Origin: Lachnospiraceae bacterium
GTDB lineage: Bacteria; Bacillota; Clostridia; Lachnospirales; Lachnospiraceae
DNA: 64,000 nt
Assembly (NCBI GenBank): GCA_009774245.1
Contig: VSNM01000020.1
Location: 1-64,000, forward strand
Direction: 5' to 3'
In this document: positions 1 to 8,407 of the stretch, in pieces
Position numbering within the stretch: position 1 is the stretch's first letter
Layout: each line of letters starts with the position of its first letter
Notes under the pieces: generated by a model
Seen by the model: the letters and a program-made list of their open reading frames with translations, nothing else
Databases searched by the model: none
Told to the model about the DNA's origin: nothing
Made by a program: the position numbers and the translations under genes

Positions 1-117
1 TGTGCCACTGCCCCAACATATTTTAAGTCCATTTGGCAACTCAAATTTGCCATCAGTGTTTTGAGTTAAATTGCTATATAACTGAGTAAAAGCCGATATG
101 TTATACCATATGTTAAT
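1..117 (-). other. Silent tail-fibre C-terminal cassette A (partial, runs off left edge)
   Basis: The minus strand is open for 39 codons after an in-frame TAA. It begins with about ten codons, passes through the repeat that encodes TQLYSNL, and continues with KFELPNGLKICWGSGT. A K(F/L)xLPNGLxIxWG motif is typical of phage tail-fibre C-terminal domains. There is no start codon or ribosome site, so I read this as an unexpressed alternative 3' end that needs recombination onto a tail-fibre 5' part outside the window. The 3' end of the cassette is not in the window. Confidence 0.6.
66..89 (-). repeat. Putative inversion site A
   Basis: This 24-bp site has 17 bases (66-82) repeated exactly in inverted orientation at 2145-2161. 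Its 24 bases match 2718-2741 in direct orientation except for three central bases. Read on the minus strand the site encodes TQLYSNL inside a tail-fibre cassette. It sits at the start of the variable cassette, as crossover sites do in shufflons. Confidence 0.6.
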
Positions 118-155
118 TTAATTTATTGAAATAATTTGAAAGGAAATTTAATTTT

Positions 156-866
156 ATGGAAAAATTAAGATTTATTAAAAGTAATAATGTTTATGAAGGA
201 ATTACTGATTTCGCAAACAAACATATACTTACAATTAAATTTAATGAAACCATTCCAACCTCTACTGAATTTGGAAGTGGTTTTGAAATTCTCAATGAAA
301 ACAATAATTATGTACAAGCAGACTATCAAAACTTTAATACTGTATATAGAACCTATGCGGATGATCTTTTAAGAATTGAACTAAGTGATGATGGATCTGT
401 ATATATTGAACCAGAACCCGTTCCAGATCCAGAACCATATGAACCTACGCCAGAAGAGCTTGAAGCATTGTTTCAGTCAAATAAATCAAATAAAATTGCT
501 TTGTCAAAAACAATGCTTGCAGAATATCTTGAAAATAATCCTCTACACTCTTCTGCTCATGACGGTGTGGAAGGTATATATTCTGTAACCTCTGAAAAAC
601 AATCTCTTATGATGAGTCAATATATGACATATCAGATTGAAAAAAATATTAATCCTGATGCTAAATTAACTTGGAATGAAACAGGAAAATCTTGTGCAGA
701 ATGGACAGAAGAAGAATTTTTACAACTTATTTTGGAAGTCAAAGCATATGTATATCCACTTGTATCTCGCCAACAGCAAATTGAAGAACAGATTATGATT
801 TGTACTACTCAAGATGAATTAGACGCAATTGTAATCAATTATACTCCCGTAAGTCTTGAAAAGTAA
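156..866 (+). CDS. Phage tail-associated protein (DUF4376-like C-terminus)
   Basis: The 236-residue product has an N-terminal beta-rich region, a short acidic Pro-Glu linker around residues 85-100 (EPEPVPDPEPYEPTPEE), and a helical C-terminus with WNETGKSCAEWTEEEFLQLI and a following helix. This resembles the DUF4376-type C-terminus of proteins encoded next to tail fibres in Firmicutes phages; the likeness is from memory and moderate. A GAAAGGA ribosome site precedes the ATG. The gene lies between tail-fibre cassettes and beside a recombinase, inside the segment bounded by inverted sites A and B. It is likely a tail or tail-fibre accessory protein. Base composition is far more AT-rich than the chromosome to the right. 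Confidence 0.55.
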   Translation: MEKLRFIKSNNVYEGITDFANKHILTIKFNETIPTSTEFGSGFEILNENNNYVQADYQNFNTVYRTYADDLLRIELSDDGSVYIEPEPVPDPEPYEPTPEELEALFQSNKSNKIALSKTMLAEYLENNPLHSSAHDGVEGIYSVTSEKQSLMMSQYMTYQIEKNINPDAKLTWNETGKSCAEWTEEEFLQLILEVKAYVYPLVSRQQQIEEQIMICTTQDELDAIVINYTPVSLEK

Positions 867-875
867 GAAATAACC

Positions 876-915
876 AAATAGGGTAATGCTATTTTATAGT
901 GTTGCCCTATTTTTT
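876..915 (+). terminator. Rho-independent terminator after tail-associated gene
   Basis: An 11-bp stem (AAATAGGGTAA with TTGCCCTATTT) closes a ~15-nt loop and is followed by a T run. It sits just after the stop codon of the preceding gene. Confidence 0.75.
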
Positions 916-1042
916 ACGATTTTAACTGAAACTATCTACTTCTCTTTTTTCTTCTGGAAATTTCTGTAAAAACTTTTTACATTATGGAGAATAAATACTT
1001 ATCGAACAAATAATCCAAACAAATAATCGGAGGTGTTTAATC

Positions 1043-2044
1043 ATGAATGAAAAATTTATAACAGAAGTTTTACAGTTGGCAATTGGATGTTGGAATTTAG
1101 ATCATACTCAATGCAAACAATTTGATTGTGGGTTGCGTATATTATTGCAAAATTATGAAATAAAAGAGTGTTGTACTGATATTATGGATATTGAAAAAAG
1201 TTATATACAATATTTACAACTCTTTCTTGTACGCAAAAAGACAGAGGGAAAATCTGACCGAACATTAGAACAATATCAATTACATTTAAGTAAGTTACTT
1301 CAAAAACTCAACAAATCATTAGATAAAATTACGGAAGATGATTTGTTTCTATATCTTGCATGGTATCAAAAGACACGAAATGTTTCTAATACATATTTGG
1401 ATAACATGCGTTTGGTTTTTAGCAGCTTTTTTACTTGGTGTAATAACAAAGGATATATTAGTAAAAATCCTACTATTGGATTGGAACCAATAAAGTCCGA
1501 AAAGAAAATTAAAAAACCTTTTTCTGATGAAGAATTGGAAAAACTGAGACGTGTATGTACACAGGAACGTGATATTGCTTTAATCGAATTTTTGTACAGT
1601 ACAGGTGTGCGAGCATCTGAATTGATTGCTCTCAATCGAAGTGATGTAGATTTTATCGGAAAAAGTGTTGTTGTATTTGGGAAGGGAAGTAAAGAACGCG
1701 AAGTTTACTTGACTGCTACCGCCTCTCTACATTTAAAGGAATATCTAAATAATAGGACTGATGATAATGACGCTCTTTTTGTTGGATTACGAAAGCCAAA
1801 TAAAAGATTAACTGTCGCTGGATTGGAACATATTATTAAAGATTTGGGAAAATCGGCTGGTGTGGACAATTGCCATCCTCATCGATTCAGGCGTACTATG
1901 GCCACAAATGTTCTTAGGAAAGGCGCACCATTAGAAGAGGTCAAGGAACTGCTTGGTCATACCAAATTAGATACAACTATGATCTATTGTTCTATAAGCA
2001 GAGATAATGTTAAATATACTCATCAGCGGTTAATGAGCGCATAA
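1043..2044 (+). CDS. Tyrosine recombinase (XerC/D-like), candidate cassette invertase
   Basis: The 333-residue protein has an N-terminal SAM-like core-binding domain (about 50-140) and a C-terminal catalytic domain (about 155-333). The catalytic set is complete: Arg190 (STGVRASEL), Lys214 (GKGSKER), His280 and Arg283 (HRFRRT), His306 (LLGHTKLDTT) and the nucleophile Tyr315. A GGAGG ribosome site precedes the ATG. About 45 extra N-terminal residues precede the usual core-binding domain. Position between tail-fibre cassettes that carry identical inverted repeats suggests it shuffles them, as Rci does in R64-type shufflons. It could instead be the integrase of the element, since only one edge is visible. 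Family assignment is certain; the substrate is inferred. Confidence 0.85.
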   Translation: MNEKFITEVLQLAIGCWNLDHTQCKQFDCGLRILLQNYEIKECCTDIMDIEKSYIQYLQLFLVRKKTEGKSDRTLEQYQLHLSKLLQKLNKSLDKITEDDLFLYLAWYQKTRNVSNTYLDNMRLVFSSFFTWCNNKGYISKNPTIGLEPIKSEKKIKKPFSDEELEKLRRVCTQERDIALIEFLYSTGVRASELIALNRSDVDFIGKSVVVFGKGSKEREVYLTATASLHLKEYLNNRTDDNDALFVGLRKPNKRLTVAGLEHIIKDLGKSAGVDNCHPHRFRRTMATNVLRKGAPLEEVKELLGHTKLDTTMIYCSISRDNVKYTHQRLMSA

Positions 2045-2097
2045 TTGTTAAAATTTTATAAATTATTTGTTTTAAGTTGAGTACATTGTTTTGTTAA

Positions 2098-2397
2098 ATG
2101 ATGTACTCTTTTTATGGCAAGAATATTTGTTCTAATTTTAGTACGTTATATAGCAATTTAAGTAGTGTAAAAGACATTACTGACAATATAGTTTTTGGCG
2201 GAGTTGCTCCGATTGGAAAAGTATATTTTCAAATGAGGCAAATTGTATACAATGGAACGCCTTATGACGGCGCTGGGTTTGTTATAGCAAATCCGGATGA
2301 AAAATTCCAAGCTGCCCTCTGGATAACGTGGGAAGGCGGATGTTATTACCAAGTAAAGACTAATGGTATCGTTAGACCACTTGTTAAGCTTGGATAA
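2098..2397 (+). CDS. Tail-fibre C-terminal cassette B (probably silent)
   Basis: The 99-codon frame starts ATGATG directly after an in-frame TAA and has no convincing ribosome site. Residues 16-22 (TLYSNLS) are encoded by the same repeat as cassettes A and C, but in the opposite orientation. The rest (VAPIGKVYFQMRQIVYNG, then ANPDEKFQAALWITW) has the look of a phage receptor-binding tip. It shares no evident similarity with cassettes A or C after the repeat, as expected for alternative fibre ends. Read as an alternative 3' end rather than a stand-alone gene. Confidence 0.5.
   Translation: MMYSFYGKNICSNFSTLYSNLSSVKDITDNIVFGGVAPIGKVYFQMRQIVYNGTPYDGAGFVIANPDEKFQAALWITWEGGCYYQVKTNGIVRPLVKLG
2138..2161 (+). 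repeat. Putative inversion site B
   Basis: Bases 2145-2161 are the exact inverted copy of 66-82. Here the repeat encodes TLYSNL on the plus strand, near the start of cassette B. Recombination between this site and site A would invert the ~2 kb holding the tail-associated gene and the recombinase. Confidence 0.6.
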
Positions 2398-2427
2398 ATA
2401 TAAATTGCTAACAAAAATCGTGTTTTA

Positions 2428-2751
2428 TCAAATATGGTTGAGTCCGAAAATATGCAAAAAATATGCATCTTTTGTACAACCATGCTGTATTGTAGTGTCG
2501 TTTACATAATTAATATCTATCCATGTAGCACTGTCAATGAATATACGTGGTAGCGACGAGCCATTGATAAAGCTGGTCGCATCGACAATCATAGCTTTTA
2601 TTAACCTGCCGTTTGAACGCACATTTATTACAATTGCCCTAAAAGAGCTAATTTTGGATGCAAGTGTTGTATTAGTCAAAGTTGTGGTTGTAGGAGTTGC
2701 CAAAAGTGTAACATTGTTTAAATTGCTACTTAACTGAGTAATATATACAAT
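2428..2751 (-). other. Silent tail-fibre C-terminal cassette C
   Basis: The minus strand is open from an in-frame TGA (2752-2754) to a stop at 2428, about 107 codons, with no ATG near its beginning and no ribosome site. It opens with YITQLSSNLNN, encoded by the repeat, then a Thr-rich stretch (ATPTTTTLTNTTL), and ends in a beta-rich tip (SLPRIFIDSATWIDINYV). The layout equals cassettes A and B but the tip differs. I interpret it as a third promoterless tail-fibre end. Confidence 0.5.
2718..2741 (-). repeat. Putative inversion site C
   Basis: This site matches site A at 21 of 24 positions in direct orientation; the differences are confined to the three central bases (CTT in place of TAT). It encodes TQLSSNL at the start of cassette C. 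Direct A-C recombination would delete, and B-C recombination would invert, the sequence between. Confidence 0.55.
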
Positions 2752-2815
2752 TCAAAAAGATATTACATATTCTCATCATCTATAACATCTTTCTGAATTG
2801 TATTTAATTTTTTTA
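2746..2815 (+). terminator. Long-loop hairpin with T tract at element edge
   Basis: Fifteen bases at 2746-2760 pair with 2788-2802 with one mismatch across a 27-nt loop, and a T-rich run follows on the plus strand. It may end transcripts of the element or mark its end. The remaining ~180 bp up to metA is AT-rich and shows nothing I recognise. Confidence 0.4.
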
Positions 2816-2995
2816 ATAACATATAAAGACTGTCTCCAGCCACATAACTTAAAATCTCCAGTTTGTCTCCACAACTGTCACTAATTGCATCAATTTATAT
2901 TAAATTATAACAATTTACTGTGAAAATCATGTTTTTGAAAACCCCTTAATTTTACGGTCTTCATCCTTGATTTTACAGCACTTTCAAGCATTTTC

Positions 2996-3901
2996 CTACC
3001 ACTCATATGGCGTCGCCTGGTACACGTAGTAATTTAACCAATTTGTATAGAGATTATTGCAATGTGCCCGCCACTGCAGATTTGGTTTCTGTGCCGGATC
3101 GTCATCTGGATAATAGTTTCTCGGAATATGTATCGGCAATCCTTTTCCCAAATCCCGCTTATACTCCACATCCAATGTGTATCTGTCGTACTCGGGATGC
3201 CCGTTAACAAACACCTTCCTGCCATTTTCCGCATATGCGAGAAAGACGCCCGCCTCCCCGGATTCCGCGAGCACCGTTATCCTGTCGCAGTTATGGATAT
3301 CCGCAGCCGAAGTCTCCGTATGACGGCTGTGCGGCGCCAGAAAATAATCGTCAAAACCGCGCACCAGCGGAACCTTCCTGTTCTGCACCTTATGAGAGTA
3401 AATCCCAAAGAGCTTCTCCGACAGCATTCGCTTCTGAATCCCATAATAGTGATAAAATCCCGCCTGGGCTCCCCAACAGATATGAAGCGTAGAGGTCACA
3501 TGCTCCTCCGCCCAGTCCATGATGGCACATACCTCCTGCCAGTAATCGACCTCCTCAAAGGCGATATCCTCAACCGGCGCACCGGTGATGATCAAACCGT
3601 CAAAGCGCTTGTTTTTAATCTGCGCAAATGTTGTGTAAAATCGATTTAGGTGATTTGCCGACGTGTTGAGCGATACATGGCTCGTCACCATCAGAAAAGT
3701 GACATCAACCTGCAGCGGCGTGTTGGACAAAGCCCGCAGCAACTGCAGCTCTGTATCCTGTTTCACAGGCATCAGATTCAGGATGCAGACCTGCAATGGT
3801 CTGATATCCTGATGCATCGCACGATTTTCGTCCATCACAAATATATTCTCATTTTCCAGTATCTCTTTGGCCGGCAAGTCGCTCTGTACTTTAATAGGCA
3901 T
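2996..3901 (-). CDS. metA: Homoserine O-acetyltransferase (MetA)
   Basis: MetA acylates homoserine as the first committed step of methionine synthesis in the cytoplasm. The 301-residue length is normal. The nucleophile is Cys142 (HICWGAQAG), with His235 and Glu237 (NGHPEY) completing the catalytic group. Position 111 is Glu (TGAPVEDIAFEE). In this family Glu111 selects acetyl-CoA and Gly111 selects succinyl-CoA, so acetyl transfer is expected although the name is often given as succinyltransferase. A GGGGGTG ribosome site precedes the ATG. It is the first chromosomal gene beside the AT-rich mobile region. Confidence 0.95.
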   Translation of the reverse strand: MPIKVQSDLPAKEILENENIFVMDENRAMHQDIRPLQVCILNLMPVKQDTELQLLRALSNTPLQVDVTFLMVTSHVSLNTSANHLNRFYTTFAQIKNKRFDGLIITGAPVEDIAFEEVDYWQEVCAIMDWAEEHVTSTLHICWGAQAGFYHYYGIQKRMLSEKLFGIYSHKVQNRKVPLVRGFDDYFLAPHSRHTETSAADIHNCDRITVLAESGEAGVFLAYAENGRKVFVNGHPEYDRYTLDVEYKRDLGKGLPIHIPRNYYPDDDPAQKPNLQWRAHCNNLYTNWLNYYVYQATPYEW

Positions 3902-3928
3902 TTTTCTACACCCCCGTCTGTTTATTTT

Positions 3929-5905
3929 TTATAGCGTCATCCCCAGATATTCTGTCATAAACTGCTCTTCCGTGAGAATTGGAACCTCCAGCTCTTTTGC
4001 TTTTTTGTTTTTGGATGAATTGGATGTGGCGTCATTGTTGATCAGGCAGACTGTTTTTGCTGACACGCTGCCAGCCACTTTTCCGCCCTTTTTCTCAATC
4101 AGGTCCTTCAGCTCATTTCTGCTGCCAAAATGATTCAGACTGCCCGTCACGACAAAGGTCTGTCCGCCAAGCGTCTGTCCAGCCTCGTCAACTTCCTCCC
4201 TGATGATGTGGACTTCTTTTAAAAGATTCTCAAACCTTTCATTATTTTTTGCATCTGAGAAATAGTCCACAAAAGCCCTGGCGATCACTTCCCCGATTCC
4301 GTCAATCTCGCTAAGCTCCTCCGCTGTCGCATGGCGCATCGCATCAATGTCATATTTGTAATACCTGCAGATCACTTTCGCATTGGCAAGCCCGATATTG
4401 GCAATGCCGAGACTGTAGATCAGATTGGGAAGCTCTACATCTCTCGCCCTCTCTATTCCCTCTGTAAGCTTTTTGTAAGACCGCTCCCCAAAGCCCTCCA
4501 TCTCCACGATCTCTTCCCTGTATCTGTCAAGGTGAAAGATATCCTGATATTGATGAAGAAAGCCCCGCCCGATAAATTTCTCCAGCGTAGCCTCCGAGAG
4601 TCCATCTATATTCATGGCATCACGACTGACAAATAAGGTAAATGATTTGATCTTCTTGGCGTCACAGTCAGGATTCGTACAGTAGAGTGACTGCACCTCG
4701 TTGACCGCGCGCAGTTCCGTCCTCCCGCCACAGACCGGACATGTCTCCGGTATTTCCAGATTATCACTGCCTGTAAGGTTCTCCGCGATCTGTGGAATGA
4801 TCATATTAGCCTTATAAACAGTAATCCTGTCGCCAATGCCAAGCTTCAGACCTTTCAGAATACTGATATTGTGGACAGACGCCCTGCTCACTGTCGTCCC
4901 CTCCAGCTCCACAGGCTCAAATATCGCGACAGGATTAATCAGACCGGTGCGGCTCGCGCTCCACTCAATCTCCCGCAGCGTCGTCTCCCGTATCTCGTCC
5001 GCCCATTTAAAGGCGATGGAATCCCGCGGGAACTTTGCCGTCCGCCCCAGTGAGCGGCCATATGCAATGTCATCGTAAGTCAGCACCAGCCCATCCGACG
5101 GGACCTCATAGGTCTGGATGCGCATCTCATAATCTGCAACCGCATCGACAATATTTTCTGCGTTGACACGCAGATATTGAACCACATCAAAGCCCTGCTC
5201 CTGCAAAAATTCAAACTGTTTCTCCCTTGAATTTTCGAAATCGACACCGTCCGCTTTCACGAGGGCAAATGCATAAAACCGTACATTGCGCTCTGCCGTG
5301 ATCTGATTGTTGAGCTGTCTGACGGAACCAGAACAAAGGTTGCGCGGATTTTTGTACTTTGCGTCCACGTCCTCAATATGACTGTTGATCTCCTCGAAAT
5401 CCTGATACGTGATGACAGCCTCTCCCCGAAGAATCAGTTCACCCTGATATTTGATACACAGCGGAATATTCCTGAACACTTTGGCATTGTTTGTGATGAC
5501 TTCCCCAACCTCGCCGTTTCCTCGCGTGACTGCCTTTTGCAATTCCCCATTCTGATAAGTTAGCACGATCGTCAGTCCGTCAAGTTTCCAGCTAAGCAGC
5601 CCTTCCTTGTCCCCAAGCCAGTCCCTTAGCTCCTCTCGCTCCTTTGTTTTACCAAGGGAGAGCATCGGACTATCATGTGCCTCTTTGGGCAGCTCATCAA
5701 CTGCCTCATATCCGACACTGATCGTGGGGCTTCCTGCCAAAACCATACCTGTTTCCTGCTCAAGTCCGGTCAGTTCATCGTACAATCTGTCATACTCATA
5801 ATTGCTCATGATTTCTTTGTCCTGTGCGTAGTACGCCCTGGAAGCTTCCCTTAATTTCCCGACGAGCTCCTTCATTCTATGTATTTTTTCATTATTTACT
5901 GCCAT
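3929..5905 (-). CDS. ligA: NAD-dependent DNA ligase
   Basis: LigA seals nicks in replication and repair using NAD+. The adenylated lysine is Lys107 in SWKLDG. The order is adenylation domain, OB fold, a four-Cys zinc finger (CPVCGG ... CTNPDC), helix-hairpin-helix repeats (DGIGEVIARAFVDYF) and a C-terminal BRCT domain (FVVTGSLNHFGSRNEL). I chose the ATG giving MAVNNEK because GGAGGG lies four bases upstream; upstream Met codons overlap the preceding gene. The 658-residue length is close to the usual ~670. The sequence is somewhat divergent in the adenylation domain, so a second, more canonical ligA elsewhere in the genome is possible. Confidence 0.92.
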   Translation of the reverse strand: MAVNNEKIHRMKELVGKLREASRAYYAQDKEIMSNYEYDRLYDELTGLEQETGMVLAGSPTISVGYEAVDELPKEAHDSPMLSLGKTKEREELRDWLGDKEGLLSWKLDGLTIVLTYQNGELQKAVTRGNGEVGEVITNNAKVFRNIPLCIKYQGELILRGEAVITYQDFEEINSHIEDVDAKYKNPRNLCSGSVRQLNNQITAERNVRFYAFALVKADGVDFENSREKQFEFLQEQGFDVVQYLRVNAENIVDAVADYEMRIQTYEVPSDGLVLTYDDIAYGRSLGRTAKFPRDSIAFKWADEIRETTLREIEWSASRTGLINPVAIFEPVELEGTTVSRASVHNISILKGLKLGIGDRITVYKANMIIPQIAENLTGSDNLEIPETCPVCGGRTELRAVNEVQSLYCTNPDCDAKKIKSFTLFVSRDAMNIDGLSEATLEKFIGRGFLHQYQDIFHLDRYREEIVEMEGFGERSYKKLTEGIERARDVELPNLIYSLGIANIGLANAKVICRYYKYDIDAMRHATAEELSEIDGIGEVIARAFVDYFSDAKNNERFENLLKEVHIIREEVDEAGQTLGGQTFVVTGSLNHFGSRNELKDLIEKKGGKVAGSVSAKTVCLINNDATSNSSKNKKAKELEVPILTEEQFMTEYLGMTL

Positions 5906-5919
5906 ATTTCCCTCCATAG

Positions 5920-6639
5920 TTACTGATATTTCCCCGACATACCGCACAGATGATACAGTGCTGCGAGCTCTTCCCCCTTTAGCTCCCGATAGGCGCCGCT
6001 TTTTAGTCCGGCCAGCTCGATATTTACCACACGAATCCGTGTGAGGGCCTTTACCTTGTATCCCAGACTCTCACACATCCGCCTGATCTGTCTGTTGAGT
6101 CCCTGCGTCAGTATGATGCGAAATGTATATTTACCTACACCCTCTACCGCGCAGGAGCGCGTCGTCTGATTCAGCTCTTTCAGATACACACCCTGAGACA
6201 TTTTTCCGAGAAACGCATCTGTAATCTCCCTGTCCACCTTGACAACATATTCTTTTTCATGACGGTTTTCTCCCCGCATCATGCGCTGTATCAGTTCCCC
6301 GTCATTTGTCAGAAGAATTAATCCGTCTGAGTCTTTGTCAAGACGCCCCGCATAGGTGAGCCTTACGGGGTATTTCACTGCCTCGACGATCGTCTTCTCT
6401 GCGTGCTTATCCTTCTCTGTACAGGTGACTCCAACGGGTTTATTATACGCCAGGACCACTTTGGAAGCTAGAGGCTTTACCAAACTGCCGTTCACCGTAA
6501 CGCAGTCGCTCTCACACACCTGCATACCGCTCACACCTTTATGACCATTGACCTCCACCCTGCCCTGATCAATTAATTTGTCCGCCTCACGTCTCGAACA
6601 TACGCCGCATTCTGCAAGGTATTTGTTTAATCTGGTCAT
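5920..6639 (-). CDS. Ribosomal RNA pseudouridine synthase, RsuA/RluB/RluF family
   Basis: The 239-residue protein has an N-terminal S4 RNA-binding domain (MTRLNKYLAECGVCSRREAD) and a pseudouridine synthase domain with the catalytic Asp in GRLDKDSDGLILLTNDG. The late motif LNRQIRRMCESLGY followed by LTRIRVVNIELAGL is close to RluF, which modifies 23S rRNA. Which uridine is the target cannot be told here. A GAGGAG ribosome site precedes the ATG. The stop lies 14 bases before the ligA start, so the two are probably co-transcribed. Confidence 0.88.
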   Translation of the reverse strand: MTRLNKYLAECGVCSRREADKLIDQGRVEVNGHKGVSGMQVCESDCVTVNGSLVKPLASKVVLAYNKPVGVTCTEKDKHAEKTIVEAVKYPVRLTYAGRLDKDSDGLILLTNDGELIQRMMRGENRHEKEYVVKVDREITDAFLGKMSQGVYLKELNQTTRSCAVEGVGKYTFRIILTQGLNRQIRRMCESLGYKVKALTRIRVVNIELAGLKSGAYRELKGEELAALYHLCGMSGKYQ

Positions 6640-6660
6640 CGTCCTCTCCTCAAAAACGTC

Positions 6661-7092
6661 TCACAAAAATTTTTTCAATCTGCCAATCGACTTCTCCTCA
6701 AAATCCACCAACTCCCTTGCTACCTCCATCGAAACGTTTCCCGAATTTTGATGATGATTGATGGACTTCCACATACTGGTAATCCCTCTGCTGCTGCCCT
6801 GAATCATAAGCTCTGCAATCTTGCTGGTGCTGCAATTCGCGAGCGTATTCATCTGGATGCCGCCCTTCAGCATCAAATCCTGCATCGTGCTGCCATGATA
6901 TCCTTCTGCCCGCTCGCTCTGCAGTCTGTCCGTCGCCTTATTCTGTATCACAGAATACAAAAGCTTTTCCCTGGAAAGCTCCTGCCGCAATTCCTCATCG
7001 CGCACCTTTTCTGAGATGGTATCGATCGCATGGATTGCCATATCCGTGTTTTTCTGGACTTCCCTCAAGATCTCCTGATCATCCTTTTTCAT
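6661..7092 (-). CDS. Conserved hypothetical helical protein
   Basis: The 143-residue product is soluble and predominantly helical. The first ~60 residues are highly charged and look like a helical hairpin (EILREVQKNTDMAIHAIDTI, then REKLLYSVIQNKATDRLQ). The middle holds MIQGSSRGITSMWKSINHH. This overall look recalls small Firmicutes proteins of ferritin-like or DUF2383-like shape, but I cannot assign a family. An AAGGAGA ribosome site precedes the ATG. The gene ends 21 bases before the pseudouridine synthase and points the same way. Confidence 0.6.
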   Translation of the reverse strand: MKKDDQEILREVQKNTDMAIHAIDTISEKVRDEELRQELSREKLLYSVIQNKATDRLQSERAEGYHGSTMQDLMLKGGIQMNTLANCSTSKIAELMIQGSSRGITSMWKSINHHQNSGNVSMEVARELVDFEEKSIGRLKKFL

Positions 7093-7156
7093 AGCTATCT
7101 CCTTTTCCTTTTCTTTTCCGATAGCTATAGTATTGCCATATTTTAACAGCTTATGC

Positions 7157-8257
7157 CTAGATATCTGTATCCTCAGGTATTGCTTCCTCTACCTCGCCTG
7201 TCAGGAGTTCTATCCCTTCTTTTTTTATTTCTTCTTCTATTTCTTCTCTTTCCTGTTCTTCTGGATTCCCGTCTGCTCTCTCAAAGGGGTAGACAACTCC
7301 CCACTGTGCGCGCAGCGCATCCATCTGCTTCATGATGCGGAGGGTTTCAGCGTGCGGCATCTCCCAGCACTCTTTCTCACCTTTCTCAATGGCCTCCATA
7401 CAGGAGTACACCTCATATTCATAACCAGTTATCTGTTTGGGCGCCTTCACTGATTTCACGGCCTTGTAATTCGCATCATACACTGTGACAGAAGAAAAAT
7501 TGTTGATATTCTCAACTACGATATATCCTTTGGGGCCATAAACCACACCTCTGCGGTCACTCAGTCCATTCATCGTACTGTTTAAGACTGCCATCCTGCC
7601 GTCCTTGTATGTGATTGTTATACTCTCAGATGCATCCACCCCGGTATCCGCAAGGACACAGGAGGACTCTATCTTGTCGATCTCTCTGCCAAACATCATG
7701 TCTGCAAAATTTAATGTATACACGCCCAGGTCAAGCAATGCGCCGCCCGCGAGCGCCGGATCTGTCAGCCGCTTCTTATCCGAAACAGGATATCCAAGAT
7801 TCGCTGTCAGCATGGTCGGCTCGCCTATGATTCCCGAATTCAGGATTCCCTTGATCGTGGTGAGCATTGGCATATAGCGTACCCACATGGCTTCTGCCAC
7901 AAACACCCCCTTCTCCTTCGCCAGCGCAAAGATTTCCTCCGCCTGCCTTGCATTTGCCGTAAAAGCTTTCTCACACAGTACACTTTTGCCGTTCTCTATG
8001 CAAAGCTTCATATTGGCATAGTGCTCCGAGTGGGGTGTCGCGATATAGATCAAATCAATCTTATCCTCCAGCAGCATTTCCTCATAAGAAGTATATGCCA
8101 CCTTAATCCCATAATGATCTGCAAATTCCTGTGCTCTTCCCTCATTCCTCGATGCCACACCATAGCATTTCACGTTTTTCATCTTTCTGACTGTGCCGGC
8201 CATCGTCTCTGCCATTTTCCCGGTTCCCATGATACCGATTCGCTTTTGTTTAAACAT
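7157..8257 (-). CDS. Gfo/Idh/MocA-family oxidoreductase
   Basis: The N-terminal Rossmann fold begins RIGIMGTGKMAETMAG, binding NAD(P). The family EKP motif appears as CEKAFTANARQAEE, where Lys is the usual catalytic residue. The C-terminal alpha/beta domain is typical of glucose-fructose oxidoreductase and dihydrodiol dehydrogenase relatives. The last ~35 residues are unusually acidic (EEQEREEIEEEIKKEG) and extend past the usual fold. The substrate, probably a sugar or inositol derivative, cannot be inferred, as the neighbours are unrelated. Confidence 0.85.
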   Translation of the reverse strand: MFKQKRIGIMGTGKMAETMAGTVRKMKNVKCYGVASRNEGRAQEFADHYGIKVAYTSYEEMLLEDKIDLIYIATPHSEHYANMKLCIENGKSVLCEKAFTANARQAEEIFALAKEKGVFVAEAMWVRYMPMLTTIKGILNSGIIGEPTMLTANLGYPVSDKKRLTDPALAGGALLDLGVYTLNFADMMFGREIDKIESSCVLADTGVDASESITITYKDGRMAVLNSTMNGLSDRRGVVYGPKGYIVVENINNFSSVTVYDANYKAVKSVKAPKQITGYEYEVYSCMEAIEKGEKECWEMPHAETLRIMKQMDALRAQWGVVYPFERADGNPEEQEREEIEEEIKKEGIELLTGEVEEAIPEDTDI

Positions 8258-8309
8258 ACATCATCCCATACCTTTCACAACAATAATCGAGCCGCGCGCG
8301 CCGTGCGCA

Positions 8310-8345
8310 TAAATGAAAGCCCATGCGGCACGAAGCCACATGGGT
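8310..8345 (-). terminator. Hairpin after the SH3b protein gene
   Basis: On the minus strand, CCCATGTGGC and GCCGCATGGG pair with one mismatch around a short loop, about 65 bases past the stop of the upstream gene. The T tract is weak, so termination strength is uncertain. Confidence 0.45.
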
Positions 8346-8407
8346 TCACTGATTACATGATTTTATTATAGACGATTTATGTATCCATTTTCAAGACAAA
8401 CAGACAA

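Noticed and set aside
1..2800. Diversity-generating retroelement at the tail-fibre locus
   Set aside because: No reverse transcriptase and no template-type repeat with A-biased changes is seen; inverted cassettes and a tyrosine recombinase explain the locus better.
3062..3649. Long plus-strand open frame opposite metA
   Set aside because: It lies antisense to a complete metA with all catalytic residues, and has no ribosome site or recognisable fold.
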